Of a stretch of DNA of 30,219 nucleotides, positions 1 through 9,574 are shown piece by piece (position 1 is the first letter of the stretch; every line of letters begins with the position of its first letter). Both the position numbers and the translations under genes were made by a program. The stretch is from the NCBI GenBank assembly GCA_024364805.1, contig CM044488.1, positions 66,842,364-66,872,582 on the forward strand, given 5' to 3'. This stretch comes from Euprymna scolopes. Lineage: Eukaryota > Mollusca > Cephalopoda > Sepiida > Sepiolidae. The notes beneath the pieces are model-generated. The model worked only from the letters and a program-made list of their open reading frames with translations. It did no database searches and had not been told where the DNA came from.

Positions 1-126
1 ACGGAGGAAACAGGCTCTCTCTTTCTTCACGATTACCAGTAAAGTATGATGTTGAATCTGATTACCCATGAAATAATTTAAAAAAATAAATAAATAAAAA
101 CAGTATTTTTATTTTTAAATTTTGAC

Positions 127-153
127 CGCGGCGCGGCACTCGCGCGCGGCACT
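127..153. repeat. CpG-dense micro-repeat in AT-rich DNA
   Basis: Two adjacent copies of GCGCGGCACT lie in a short island of CG dinucleotides, while the flanks are poly-A/T. Nothing else near the left end has this composition. It could be a local regulatory site or a remnant of an older insertion; the sequence does not decide which. Confidence 0.4.
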
Positions 154-787
154 ATTCTACCAACGATGAACCCATTATTTATTGAAGTATTTTGCAGGGG
201 ACTTAATAAATAATTGTTTTAGTTTGAAACTTCAATAAAACAATTAGCACTTGTGCTGTTTAACTTTCCCAAACAATTTTTTTTCATTTTAGAATAATAC
301 CGCTCGCGCAAGGGAACAGTTAATTAAGCTACCCTCATTTTAAAAACGGCTTTCAACATTTGTTAGTTAACCTGCACCTGTTCCAAACAATTTTATCTTT
401 TTGAAGTGTTTTTTTAAAATAAAATACGTTTAAACCAAAAAATGCTCTTTCAGGAGGAAAACAGAAATAAGTGGCAATCTGAAAGACGATCATTTTATTT
501 ATTTTAATTTATGTTAATTACGAGTTTATTCCACGAAAAAGGGAGGAAAATTAACTATTTTTCTTATATAGAATGTCTACTGGACACTTTCATAAAACTG
601 CGGGTTTTAAAATTATTAAAATATTAACTAAATACGATGGGTTAAATTGTTTCGTTATTAAATTAAACCATTTACGACAAATTATCTTACTGTTTTTTTT
701 TCCATAAGAAATAAAAGTCTATTTTAGTTAAAAATTATGTAATACATTCAATGTCAACGTTAGCCCTTGTCTTTTTTACACGATAGT
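154..787. other. AT-rich DNA, no gene seen
   Basis: No open frame of useful length, no RNA gene and no clear repeat boundary is visible. The stretch is AT-rich with several T runs. Confidence 0.6.
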
Positions 788-844
<57 letters not shown>

Positions 845-913
845 TTTTGGTGTATTCTGTCGAATAATAAATTTAATTGTAAATTTTAATTTAGTTTTAA
901 ATTCTTTTATTTT

Positions 914-1006
<93 letters not shown>

Positions 1007-1019
1007 ATGTGTGTGTGTG
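788..1019. repeat. Compound GT/AT microsatellite
   Basis: A (GT)n tract passes into (AT)n and back into (GT)n at 788-844. About 70 bases of ordinary AT-rich DNA follow. Then comes an (AT)n tract of roughly 90 bases (about 916-1006) that ends in a short (TG)n. The open frame through this tract is only dinucleotide repeat read as Tyr-Ile and is not a gene. Long (AT)n of this kind is prone to cruciform formation and length change. Confidence 0.95.
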
Positions 1020-1891
1020 ATTATAATTATTGTTTAACCGCTTGTTCAAATAATTGAAATAATCCGTAGTAATTTAATTACTTCTAAATGTCTTATTTTG
1101 TCCCAATACTATTGTTGTTTAACTTTTAGAATTTAACCAATGTCTATCTCCATTAATGGGTGAGGGGGCATACCAAATGAAAAATCAGTTTTTATTTTGT
1201 TTTTATTTGCGTCCCCCCACCTCTTTCTAATGACCGACTTTTGACGTCACATTTTCACTTGGGACAAAATATGGGTCAACTCAAATGGGTTTTCTCTCTG
1301 GAGTCGACTCTATGGGTGTGTGGAGATACCATCGTTGTATAGGAGAACCATTCCCCCACCCCACCCCCTAAAGGAAGTCGAGAATAAGGAGGGGGAGAAT
1401 TTAGAATTATCTGTGGTCATGTGTGTGTGATAAACAACACACGTGTTTACTATTATTGTGTGATTATGCTTCAATTTTAAATGTTTTTATTTGCTTTCTG
1501 TGTTTGTTTAATGTTTTTAAATTTCTTTGTTTTAGGTAATATTGTTTTTATCATTCTGATAATTTTTATATTGCAAATGTGATGTCTAAATTTTAAAACT
1601 TTTAACGCTTGTCTTTTGTGTGTGTATTTTCGAACAAAAAATAAAATAAGGAAAGACAAGATTACTGGACAATTTTTTACGAATGACCAATGATTTTCAT
1701 CTACAAAGCGCATGTTTTCGTAAAAACATCTATTAGAACCTTGAAAAATTAAACAATTTACATTCATAGAAAGCTTACATATTTTAATAAATAACTTGTT
1801 TTTAAGTATTGTTGACTTTCATACATAACATTTTAAAGTTCAAATCACTAAACAATATTCAGTAAATTTGTATTTTTAATATTCGTGCTAT
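1020..1891. other. Unassigned AT-rich DNA
   Basis: No supported gene. A few short C or G runs, such as the stretch near 1340-1400, interrupt the AT-rich sequence. A 96-codon frame on the minus strand (1477-1767) has biased, low-complexity composition and no motif I recognise. Confidence 0.5.
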
Positions 1892-1955
1892 TTCATTGAC
1901 TGAAACGTTCGGTTCAGCTGATGTAATCTTTGGTCTTCTTCAGGTGCATTGTGCT
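1892..1955 (-). repeat. Relic of CTGAAGA...GAACG repeat (variant 2)
   Basis: Read on the minus strand, this has CACCTGAAGAAGACC, then GATTACATCAGCTGAAC, then CGAACGTTTC. The same order of blocks occurs at 4001-4040, and a related order occurs in the foldback elements at 6815, 7395, 16106 and 21381. The CTGANGA block followed by a stem and a GAAAC-like block resembles the core of hammerhead-type motifs associated with Penelope-like elements. This copy is short and isolated. Confidence 0.45.
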
Positions 1956-2012
1956 TTTCTAAATCCCTGTACGGAATATTGCAGTTAAAGAAAATCTCCG
2001 TGAATTTTGATG

Positions 2013-2041
2013 TTTTTTTTTTTTTTTTTTTTTTTTTTTTT
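2013..2041. repeat. Poly-T tract
   Basis: About 29 T in a row. It may be the reverse of a retroelement poly-A tail, but no element body is recognisable beside it. Confidence 0.9.
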
Positions 2042-3141
2042 CCCCACCCTGACAAATACATACAGCATTAAGTTTTTGTACTATTTTTGTAACGACAGTA
2101 TTCCATTCCATAGATTGGTTCATTTAGAGAAACGCCGTATTTTTATTTCAGACTTTTGAACCGGGATAAAATTTCGAAGTCTGAAATGGGAATTTAACCA
2201 AGATGAAAACTGTAAACAATCGAATAAAACTGTAATTTCGACTAACGTATTAAACATCAACACGTTTTTATTTTGATTAGAATGATTTTAATGTAGCTTT
2301 ACTATCATTTAGTTGTAAAATAATCTCCAATTTTTAACTTCCACTTTCTTGTTTAATCCCCACCACCATACTCTAAACCATATTGACAAACTATTGAAGA
2401 AAAATTAACGATCTTTGAATTTTCATGTTAAAAAAGAAAAAAAAAATTTTTTAATCTTAATCTTTCTTTCTGCGAGACTTGAAAAATAACTTTTGTTAAT
2501 TGATGTTTTTAGCGTCCTGAATTCTATTTTCAAAATACATCATTAAATAGAATTATTCGATTTGTAGTTTTCAAATTACATTTTAATTTAAGTAGTGACA
2601 AATATTTAAAAATAATATCGATTTTTTGTTAAAATATATATTGTTTTTCTTCTGCTTTTTACTTTGTTTATGAAAATTTTAAATTTGGATCAAACGTCCT
2701 TCTCTCTATCTGTGACTAATCCTATTTCTGTAAGTGTTTTATTTAAAGTTAACAAAATAAAATACTAAGTTATTAATATTAAATAAAGTATTTCTATTTT
2801 GTCTCTATATCTTGAATTACAATGTAATTTTAAAACTGCAAATCAAATAATCATATAAATGGCGTATCTTAAGAAGAGAATTTGGGAATCTGCAAACGTA
2901 TCGATAAATAGGAAAATTCCGAACCAATTTTTACAGAAGTTGAACCAAACTTTTATTTTTATTTTTTTTTAGGATAATAGTCCAAATAATTAAATAAAAA
3001 ATACAATTTACTCATCTGCAAAATAATTCTAAACTAATTCAATAATATTGAACCAAACTTGTTTATTTATTTACCTTGACCCTAAACTAAGTGTTTTTTT
3101 TTTTTTTTTAAATTAATTCTGCAAAAATCTGTTTGGATCAA
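2042..3141. other. Unassigned AT-rich DNA
   Basis: Eleven hundred bases with frequent A and T runs and stops in all frames. A 31-codon frame near 2860 starts with a good ATG context but has no recognisable content. No repeat boundary is seen. Confidence 0.5.
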
Positions 3142-3228
3142 TTCAAATTTCGTAGATGGGCCAAAAGTCATTTCCTACTGTCTCTGTGACAGTAGGAAAT
3201 GATTTCTAGTCCATCTACGAAATTTGAA
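3142..3228. repeat. 87-bp near-perfect hairpin
   Basis: The left arm runs from TTCAAATTTCGTAGATGG to CATTTCCTACTGTC. The right arm is its reverse complement, from GACAGTAGGAAATG to CCATCTACGAAATTTGAA. The inner 15 bp pair perfectly around a 5-base loop (TCTGT) and the outer 18 bp also pair perfectly. The 8-base middle section pairs except for two mismatches and two G-T wobbles. The stem is about 41 bp in total. It could be a tiny MITE, a recent palindromic duplication, or a small-RNA precursor if transcribed. Confidence 0.85.
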
Positions 3229-3738
3229 GAGAAAAAAGCCTTCCATTTCATCAAAATTTTCAATGATTGGTTATTTAAATTAAACGACAATTTTAAAACT
3301 CCGGAGCGTATAAAAATGGCGTCCCTTGATAATTTTAGACGCTAAAACATTTGTTTATATTAAAAGTCGAGTATTACAAAACTCATTTGTACTATAAAGC
3401 GAAGAGTAACAATATTTTCCAACTACGCCACTATTCTATCAAAGAACTCGACTACTTACGGGTATTTTTAATGTATCTTTTTCTTTGTACTATTTACACT
3501 CTCCCTTTCCGCTATATTATTATTGGTCCTATATTTATTATTCACTCGTAAAAGTTAAATCGGTATTCCTTTTCTATTTCTAACCGTCAAATACTTGACA
3601 ACCTTTGTTTTGCTTTCGCGGAAATATTGTGATGCTTCGAAATGTTAACGTCAACAACAAACCTAAACAATGCTTTACGCCCCCCCCTCACTCACCGAAC
3701 TTCCTTGAAATGCATTGTTTATGAGATCGTCGTTGTTA
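3229..3738. other. Unassigned DNA, possible TATA motif near 3308
   Basis: A TATAAAA box at about 3308 is followed at once by ATGGCG, but that frame closes after nine codons. The 66-codon frame at 3351-3551 has no recognisable domain. No gene is supported. Confidence 0.35.
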
Positions 3739-3931
3739 TTCCTACTTGTCTCCAAACGAGGGCGCACAAGATCGGTTTTTAACGTGGGGGAAAATCCAGC
3801 TCCCCCAAGAAGGGGCACTCTACATAGGAACAAAAACAAAAATTGCCTCAGTCTAAAAGGAGTTCCCCTCCAATAATCGAGGACAGAAAAGGTGAAGTGT
3901 AATATCAAAATAGATTTGCTCCTAGCCAAGT
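3739..3931 (-). repeat. U2-headed SINE, copy A
   Basis: On the minus strand the element starts with a decayed U2-like head (ACTTGGCTAGGAGCAAA). It continues with the body shared by copies B-E: CAGACTGAGGCAATTTTTG near an AGTGCCCCTT block and GGGAGCTGGATTTTCCCC. It ends with the 3' module GTTAAAAACCGATCTTGTG. The tail runs into AACAACGACGATC, a short simple repeat typical of SINE ends. The head is the least preserved part. The element is old and non-coding. Confidence 0.7.
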
Positions 3932-4000
3932 AATAATGAATGTTGTTGTTGGCGCTATTTCCTCCTTATAGAGTCGACTATTCTCTTTTGAGGGTTATAT

Positions 4001-4040
4001 TTACGTTTCAGCCGATGTAATCGCCAACATGCAGGTGCAT
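4001..4040 (-). repeat. Relic of CTGAAGA...GAAACG repeat (variant 2)
   Basis: Read on the minus strand, the order is GATGCACCTG, then GATTACATCGGCTGAAACGT. This matches the blocks of the relic at 1892-1955. It is a short fragment with no visible element body, lying just downstream of SINE copy A. Confidence 0.45.
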
Positions 4041-4328
4041 CTTTTCAAACTTTTGAACCTAGACGAACTTTCGGACTGAACGTTTTAATTTATGAGGGTA
4101 GACTGTTCGTGTTCTATTAGAAATGGTGAGTAGATTTTTTTTTTATTCTGTAGTAAAAAGTAGTAATACTATACTCATCTAAACAAATTTAGCTTTCAGT
4201 CGTTGCAGTGCAATTTTCATGTCTGGCTCCCCTCCAAATAATGCTAGAAGTGTTCACATGATCCATGGTGTAAGTGACACTTGTGGGGTCACAATAACTA
4301 ACATAAATTAACTCAATTTTACTCAGTC
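4041..4328. other. Unassigned DNA upstream of the candidate exon
   Basis: Mixed AT-rich sequence. Nothing that qualifies as a promoter can be called with confidence. Confidence 0.3.
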
Positions 4329-4535
4329 ATGGCTGACGAATTAAGAAAAATTTTACTCTGTGAATTAGATCAGTTCGAAATGTTAAACTCTAGTTTGAAG
4401 GTGTGTACACGAAGAATCCCGGAGGTTACATCGGTCGAAACTGAATATGACGGTCAAAATGAGAATGGTCATCTGAAAAATCTAAATTATCAATTATTTA
4501 TTAAAACACTTGTTCATCAGAACAGATACTGCAAG
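4329..4535 (+). CDS. Candidate first exon, product unknown
   Basis: An ATG in a fair context (CAGTCATGG) opens a frame of 69 complete codons. It ends at AAG followed by GTATTC, which could serve as a weak splice donor in phase 0. The peptide begins MADELRKILLCELDQFEML and ends LVHQNRYCK. It has a mixed, protein-like amino-acid composition, unlike most open frames here, which are rich in Phe, Ile, Lys or Asn from A/T runs. Beyond the donor the frame continues only 24 more codons, into a T run and the next SINE. I do not recognise the protein and found no matching second exon. It could be a real terminal exon, a fragment of a dead gene, or chance. Confidence 0.22.
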
Positions 4536-4589
4536 GTATTCCTAGTCGAAAAGTCAAGGATAAAAGCTGTGGACTTTTTTTTTTTTTTT

Positions 4590-4812
4590 TTGGTTAGGAG
4601 CAAAGTGTAGTATCTCTTAATACTGCATTTGCTCTTTTTTATCCCCCAATGAAGAAATCCTTCAAGATTGAGGCAATCTTCATTTTTGCCCCAATCTAGA
4701 GTGTCCCTTTTTGGACAATTGGATTACCTCCACCCTCACACATTGAATAAAATAAAAGACCTCGTATCTAACTTTGCCCTCGAGGAAGAAGCGAGTAAAT
4801 AGGTGCCTTTCA
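4590..4812 (+). repeat. U2-headed SINE, copy B
   Basis: The head reads TTGGTTAGGAGCAAA then GTGTAGTATCTCTTA, close to U2 snRNA nucleotides about 18-45. The body has AGAAATCCTTCAAGATTGAG, then GCCCCAATCTAGAGTGTCCC. The 3' module (GACCTCGTATCTAACTTTG, then GAGTAAATAGGTGCC) is recognisable. A run of T precedes the head. Copy A lies upstream in the opposite orientation, so the two heads point toward each other. Confidence 0.72.
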
Positions 4813-5222
4813 CTGCTTTAAATTTTGTTTGGAACCCTCCTCCTTTCTTTCAGATTATAAGTAAACAATTTAAAACCTTGACTCTAGCTGTTACTTGACT
4901 CGTCTTTTTAGAGAGGACGAAAGCGAACCTTGCATGTGAGTCAGTTGGTACACATTTGTTAGACTAGCTTGCTGTTTTCAAATACTTGATGTTTAAAGTT
5001 GCCCATGCCGTAATTTCTGATTATTTTGTTTTGAACTAACATTGTTAATTTTTATTTATTCGTTGATACCCCCCTCTCATTTAAAAAACAAACAAACAGC
5101 AGCAGTAAGAATTCAATCAATGACGGAAAGTACTGCATAACATAATGTCACGTCTTTACTATTTGGTGTTATTTCCTTTTATACTTTTAACAATGGCATT
5201 GTCATTCCATTGTCTTTATTTA
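4813..5222. other. Unassigned AT-rich DNA
   Basis: No gene or repeat boundary is recognised between SINE copy B and the Helitron. Confidence 0.45.
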
Positions 5223-5639
5223 CTAGTTGTATTTACCCGACGTTGCCCGGTAGAGGATTTGGAAAAAAAAAAAAGAAAAATCAAAACATAGTCATGTCTT
5301 ATATATTTTCAAAAGTTTTAATATTTATTTGGCAATTTGAAATCCTAATTGTTTTAAGGGAGCTAACACTATTTTACTAAAAATTGTACAAATAAATGAT
5401 TTCCTCAACTAATTTAATATAACAGTTTTACAACGTAATGCGACGATGTTGTAATTTTTCTTAAACATTTGAGTAATTTAAAAAAATAATTTTTTTTTTT
5501 TTTTCGGTTGCCTCCTTTAGAACAATGAGTTAAGATTCCTAATTGCCATTTATTCGATTGATAGTAAAAATAAATAAAACAATGTGTTATCAAAGTGAAG
5601 CAAGAAACAAACTATCTTGTCCGATAGTTTTAATATAGA
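5223..5639 (-). mobile_element. Non-autonomous Helitron, 417 bp
   Basis: Read on the minus strand, the element begins TCTATATTAAAACTATCGG right after an A. It ends CGTCGGGTAAATACAACTAG right before a T. This is the Helitron signature: insertion between A and T, a TC 5' end, a CTRR 3' end, and a GC-rich imperfect hairpin (ACCGGGCAACGTCGGGT) about 10 bases inside the 3' end. There are no terminal inverted repeats and no Rep/helicase coding sequence, so it would need a helper. SINE copy C starts within about 12 bases of its 5' end. Confidence 0.72.
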
Positions 5640-5650
5640 TTATGATTCGG

Positions 5651-5866
5651 ACACTTCATCTTTTGGATAAGATTAACTTGTAGTATTTGTTCTGATAGTA
5701 CACTGATCTTCGATCAGTGGAAAAGAAATCCGCCCAGATTGAGACAATTTTGATTTTTGTCTCAATCCAAAGTCCTCCTTTAAGGGAACTAATTTTTCCC
5801 TGTATTAAAAACCGATCTTGTAAATAGTTTTGCTCACGTAGGGAGATAAAAATAAGGACTATAATG
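5651..5866 (+). repeat. U2-headed SINE, copy C
   Basis: The head is CATCTTTTGGATAAGATTAA then CTTGTAGTATTTGTTCT, aligning with the U2 snRNA 5' domain (GGCCTTTTGGCTAAGATCAA, then GTGTAGTATCTGTTCT). An ACTGATCTTCGATCAGT hairpin follows. The body holds AGATTGAGACAATTTTG and CTCAATCCAAAGTCC, and the 3' module holds ATTAAAAACCGATCTTG. Its minus-strand open frame is a shadow of this repeat; the same peptide pattern appears opposite the third unit of the trimer at 23384-23590. Confidence 0.75.
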
Positions 5867-6029
5867 AATCCAAAAGTAGGACCGACAAAAAGAATAGACA
5901 AAACAAAACACCATTTTTTTGATGGCCTTAAGCTTAATTTGTTTAAAATTTAAATTGTTATTTTTTAAGTATTTTTGCGAATAAATAATGCAGTGTAATA
6001 TTCTGATATTATATTTGATCTACTCTAAC

Positions 6030-6176
6030 CTCGGTCGGTGAAGTTTTTCCAGACTGAGGCATTTAAAAACATGTGTCCCAATCAAAAGTGCCCGTTTTGG
6101 GAAGCTGAATTTTCACCGCATTAAAAAAACGTTTGTGTAACTGTTCTCATGAGGAGGCAAGTGAATAGACTATAAT
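6030..6176 (+). repeat. U2-headed SINE family, copy D (head lost)
   Basis: Only body and tail remain clear: CCAGACTGAGGCATTTA, CAATCAAAAGTGCCCGTTTT, GGGAAGCTGAATTTTCACC, GCATTAAAAAAACG, and CATGAGGAGGCAAGTGAATA. The place where a head should be has no recognisable U2 match. The copy is probably truncated or badly decayed. Confidence 0.65.
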
Positions 6177-6287
6177 CAATGGATACAATCAGTGGATTTT
6201 AAGTGTAGACTGGTTTATATTATTTAAATCCAGAATGATTGATATGTTTTCAACCTTGCCATTAAATGGCGCTAAATAATTAAAATA

Positions 6288-6290
<3 letters not shown>

Positions 6291-6323
<33 letters not shown>
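6291..6323. repeat. Poly-A tract
   Basis: About 33 A in a row. No LINE or SINE body ends directly at it, though SINE copy D lies 115 bases upstream. Confidence 0.9.
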
Positions 6324-6325
<2 letters not shown>

Positions 6326-6814
6326 AAAGAATATGGGGAAGTAATCTGTGTTTACGCCGTGAAAAGAATCGAATGAATAATAAGCACTAAAAAAGAAAAA
6401 ATAGATTGTTGTAGAGTTGTATTTTAAAATACCATATTTGCTAACTTTAAAACGTAAGTCAGAAATCGATAAATTACCATCCCCAATCGATAACCAAATT
6501 TTGAATTTATGATGTAAACTATACGCAAAGAAAAAAATGCACCATCGAAAATCTTACCAAAGGATTACGATGACATTTTTGCAAACGGCTGAAATAATAA
6601 GATTGACTGACATAATCTTCAATTTTTCTTTAAAACATTACTTAGATTGTAATTTTCATAATTTTTTTTTCACATTTTCAATAAAAATGATTTTGATGAA
6701 AAATGTTCAAATTTTACTACAAAAAATAAATAATTGTATAAATTTATTTTTAAAAATGTGTTTAAAATGATCACTTACAGTTTATAATTTTAATTGCATT
6801 TTATTTTTTATGTA
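6324..6814. other. Unassigned AT-rich DNA
   Basis: A 77-codon frame at 6537-6770 is dominated by Phe, Ile, Asn and Lys, as A/T runs would give. No gene is supported. Confidence 0.45.
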
Positions 6815-7642
6815 TTCATTCTTTTGCGGACTGTTATTCTCATCCTCATAGTTGTTGTTTCACCATGTTTCGGCCAACGTATTGCTTGGCCTTCTTCAGG
6901 TGAGTAACCGCGACGAGATAGCAATGCCGGCACTCGTGACTCTTTTGACTCCCAATGTTCCGTCTGCTAAAACTTTAATCATGTGATTACGGTGTAGCAT
7001 CAATAAAATAAACCATTTATTCAAGTGCCGCTTGTTATGGATTTAGCTGAATACGATATTAAAAATCACTTTATTGGTACTTATGCACTTATGTTACCGG
7101 GCTGGCGGGTGCATTGTAACTATTCTGTACTTTCATCTAACAATAAACAAAAAGCTATCATAAAACTTGAAGGACCGTTTGAATAGTGATTTAAATTTAA
7201 ATTGTGTAATTAAAAAAAAAAAAAAAAAAAATTCAGAATTGAATAATTTCACAATTATGAATGAATTCGCGTGTACTTTTAAAAAGTATTTCGTCACAAA
7301 AATATATTGTATAACATGAATTAAACTTTTCGTTTTTTTTTTGTTTTTTTTGTTTTTTTTACTTTTTTTAAAGTTAAATTCAAATTTTACTACTAATAAA
7401 GTGATTTTAATATCGTATTCGGCACTTGAATGAATGGTTTATTTTATTGACGTTACACAGTAATCACGTGATTAAAAATTTTAGCAGACGAAAATTGGGA
7501 GTCAAAAGAGTCAGGAGAATCGGAATGCCGAGTCTTGTAACATATCTCATCGCAGTTAATTAACTGAAGAAGGCCAAAGGATGAGTTGACTGAAACGTGA
7601 TGAAACAACAACTATGAAGATAACAGTCCGCAAAAGAATAAA
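6815..7642. mobile_element. Foldback element with ~250-bp inverted arms
   Basis: The left arm (6815-7077) starts TTCTTTTGCGGACTGTTAT and runs through GTTGTTGTTTCACC, CGGCCAAC, GGCCTTCTTCAGGTGA, GACTCTTTTGACTCCCAA and ATAAAATAAACCATTTATTC to AATCACTTTATT. The right arm (7395-7642) carries the same blocks in reverse complement, in the same order. The 300-bp middle is A/T-rich and unrelated between arms. Each arm contains, on its appropriate strand, the CTGAAGAAGGCC...GAAACGTG core found in the other copies at 16106 and 21381. No transposase frame is present. It is best described as a foldback or MITE-like derivative of a Penelope-like or DNA element; the superfamily is not settled. Confidence 0.78.
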
Positions 7643-8300
7643 GCCTTATCTCAAAGGATAAAAAATGAAATAAATAAAAATTTTACTTATCAAAAAATTT
7701 CGCTCTCATGTCAAAAAACAATCTAATAAAACGTCTTCGATTACAAGAAACGCAGAACTGTTTTTGGTAATCATAACTTTTTTCTTCACCAGTCGAAGAC
7801 AGAATGTTTTCGTATTTATTTTTCAGTGTAAATAAATTATTTTAAATTATGGACTTCACAAAAAAGATGTTATTTTTTTTTTCATGTCATGTGTGACTGT
7901 TTTATATGAAAGAAAAAAAAAGTGTTGGTCGACTTGAAGATGATTTTAAAATTAAAAATCTTCGGAAGCAAAAATAAATCTGAATACATCGTCCTCAACA
8001 GTAATTTAATTAAAATGTAGTAAAATTCTTTAAAGCAACATAATGACTTGACAAAAATAATTAACTCCTGTTAATTAGTACCGTATGTCCCGCTGCGATA
8101 AATTTAAATGCAATAATTCTCCATCTTAATTGCCTCCAAAATCCAATTCTGTTTCGTACTCTATCGTTTATTTATTTTGTTGTTGTTGTTGTTTTTTTTA
8201 ACTTAATTTCCTTTATAAATAACTTTCTTTTTGGTGCCGTAATTCTGTGTAATATCGAAAATGTCTAGATCTTTGATAAATTAATTAACCGGGTACAATT
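7643..8300. other. Unassigned AT-rich DNA
   Basis: No gene. Scattered A and T runs, no recognised repeat. Confidence 0.45.
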
Positions 8301-8309
8301 CTGCACGAA

Positions 8310-8465
8310 CGAACAGTGGAACATTGAAAGGCCTTGAGGAAGTCTTTTAGTTGGAACTGGTCCTCGGTCTCAGTGACATTCCATAGACATTCCGCACATA
8401 ATTCATTCGCTCGTATCGTAGACTTGTGACGTGTGTGTTGAATTGGTTAGTGAGGACTCATTACC
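8310..8465. promoter_or_regulatory. Balanced-composition patch with paired GACATTCC sites
   Basis: Some 150 bases here have clearly more G+C than the surroundings and no repeat look. GACATTCC occurs twice within about 20 bases (near 8378 and 8389), giving two tandem GGAATGTC sites on the minus strand. GGAATG is the known core bound by TEAD-family factors. Function is inferred from the motif alone, so this is only a candidate enhancer-like patch. Confidence 0.22.
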
Positions 8466-9305
8466 AATTGTCAATATAATATAATTATTATATTAATATA
8501 AATGAAGATATTGATTAAAAGTATTATTTTTCTTATAGACCGTATTTGTCAACATTTCATGCTCCTCCCTCACCCCAATATATTCCATACTCTTCCAGTT
8601 ATTTTTTAGAAATGCCATCTTATTGACTTCAAGTGTAAAAAATAAAATCAAACTTCAATGTTTTTGCTTCTGAAGAATATATACTTTTTTATTCTCTAGA
8701 AGCGACGCTTTCAAAATATTTTTAGTTGTTGCAAAATAGTTTCTAACTCGTAAGGACAATACTTATTGCGTGGCATTTACGTGCGTGTTTTTTTTTTTTT
8801 TATCTCGAAAAAGTTGAGTACATTTTGTTTTAAAATTTGTAACATTTTAAAAATAATTCTGTCTACCAACCCCAAACAAAGAGCAGATAAATGAATTACG
8901 TAATTTTAGGTTGGACTCAATATTTCTATGTTTGTTTGCTTTCCTCGCCTTCTTTTATTGAAATCAAAGCATCGTTCATAATTGAGACCACTTCAATTTT
9001 ATTCAAGACGTGTGCGAAATAGATCAATTTTTAGACAAAAATCGCTCATAATGCACCAGTAAGCATGTGAACCAGATTTACACATGTTGAAAAATGGCCT
9101 CTCAAGGCGTCTCAAAAACAGTGATGTTTGTTAAAAAAAAAATTGAATTTAGTTTTATCCAATAAATTTTGAAATAGTGCTGACTGCTGAACAGCATTTA
9201 AAAAAAAAATTTTATTAGGATTTTTCTTCTGTTTAACAATTTTCTGTGATAATGTCATTTAGATTTGATCTTATGTAAAGTTTCATTGAATTGTGCAAAC
9301 AATCA
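8466..9305. other. Unassigned AT-rich DNA
   Basis: No gene or clear repeat boundary; several T runs. Confidence 0.45.
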
Positions 9306-9355
9306 AAATTTACTCGCTTAAATTTTTCAGTTAAAAAATTTAAGCGAGTAAATTT
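9306..9355. repeat. Perfect 22-bp hairpin
   Basis: The arms at 9306-9327 and 9334-9355 (core TACTCGCTTAAATTTTT and its complement) pair without a mismatch around a 6-base loop. A further partial copy (AAGTTAAAAAATTCAAGC) follows directly. No T run follows that would suggest a functional terminator in this eukaryotic context. Confidence 0.85.
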
Positions 9356-9574
9356 AAGTTAAAAAATTCAAGCACTGATTTAAAATTTTTTTTTTTTTTT
9401 TACCATGCTGTCTTTTGTTTTTAGTGAAAAGTTATGTACTTTGAAAACAGAATTTTGAAAAGACCATATTATAAAACATGACTAAAATCGAAAAAATGCA
9501 TTCTGGCGGATTAATTTTGTAATAAAAGTTGAAAAAAAAGTTGCATGCTACAGCATTTTTTCTTTTAACTATTC

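Noticed and set aside
789-1007. 72-codon open frame
   Set aside because: It is only the GT/AT microsatellite translated as Val-Cys and Tyr-Ile.
3300-3340. TATA box plus ATGGCG as a gene start
   Set aside because: The frame closes after nine codons and no splice donor or downstream exon is evident.
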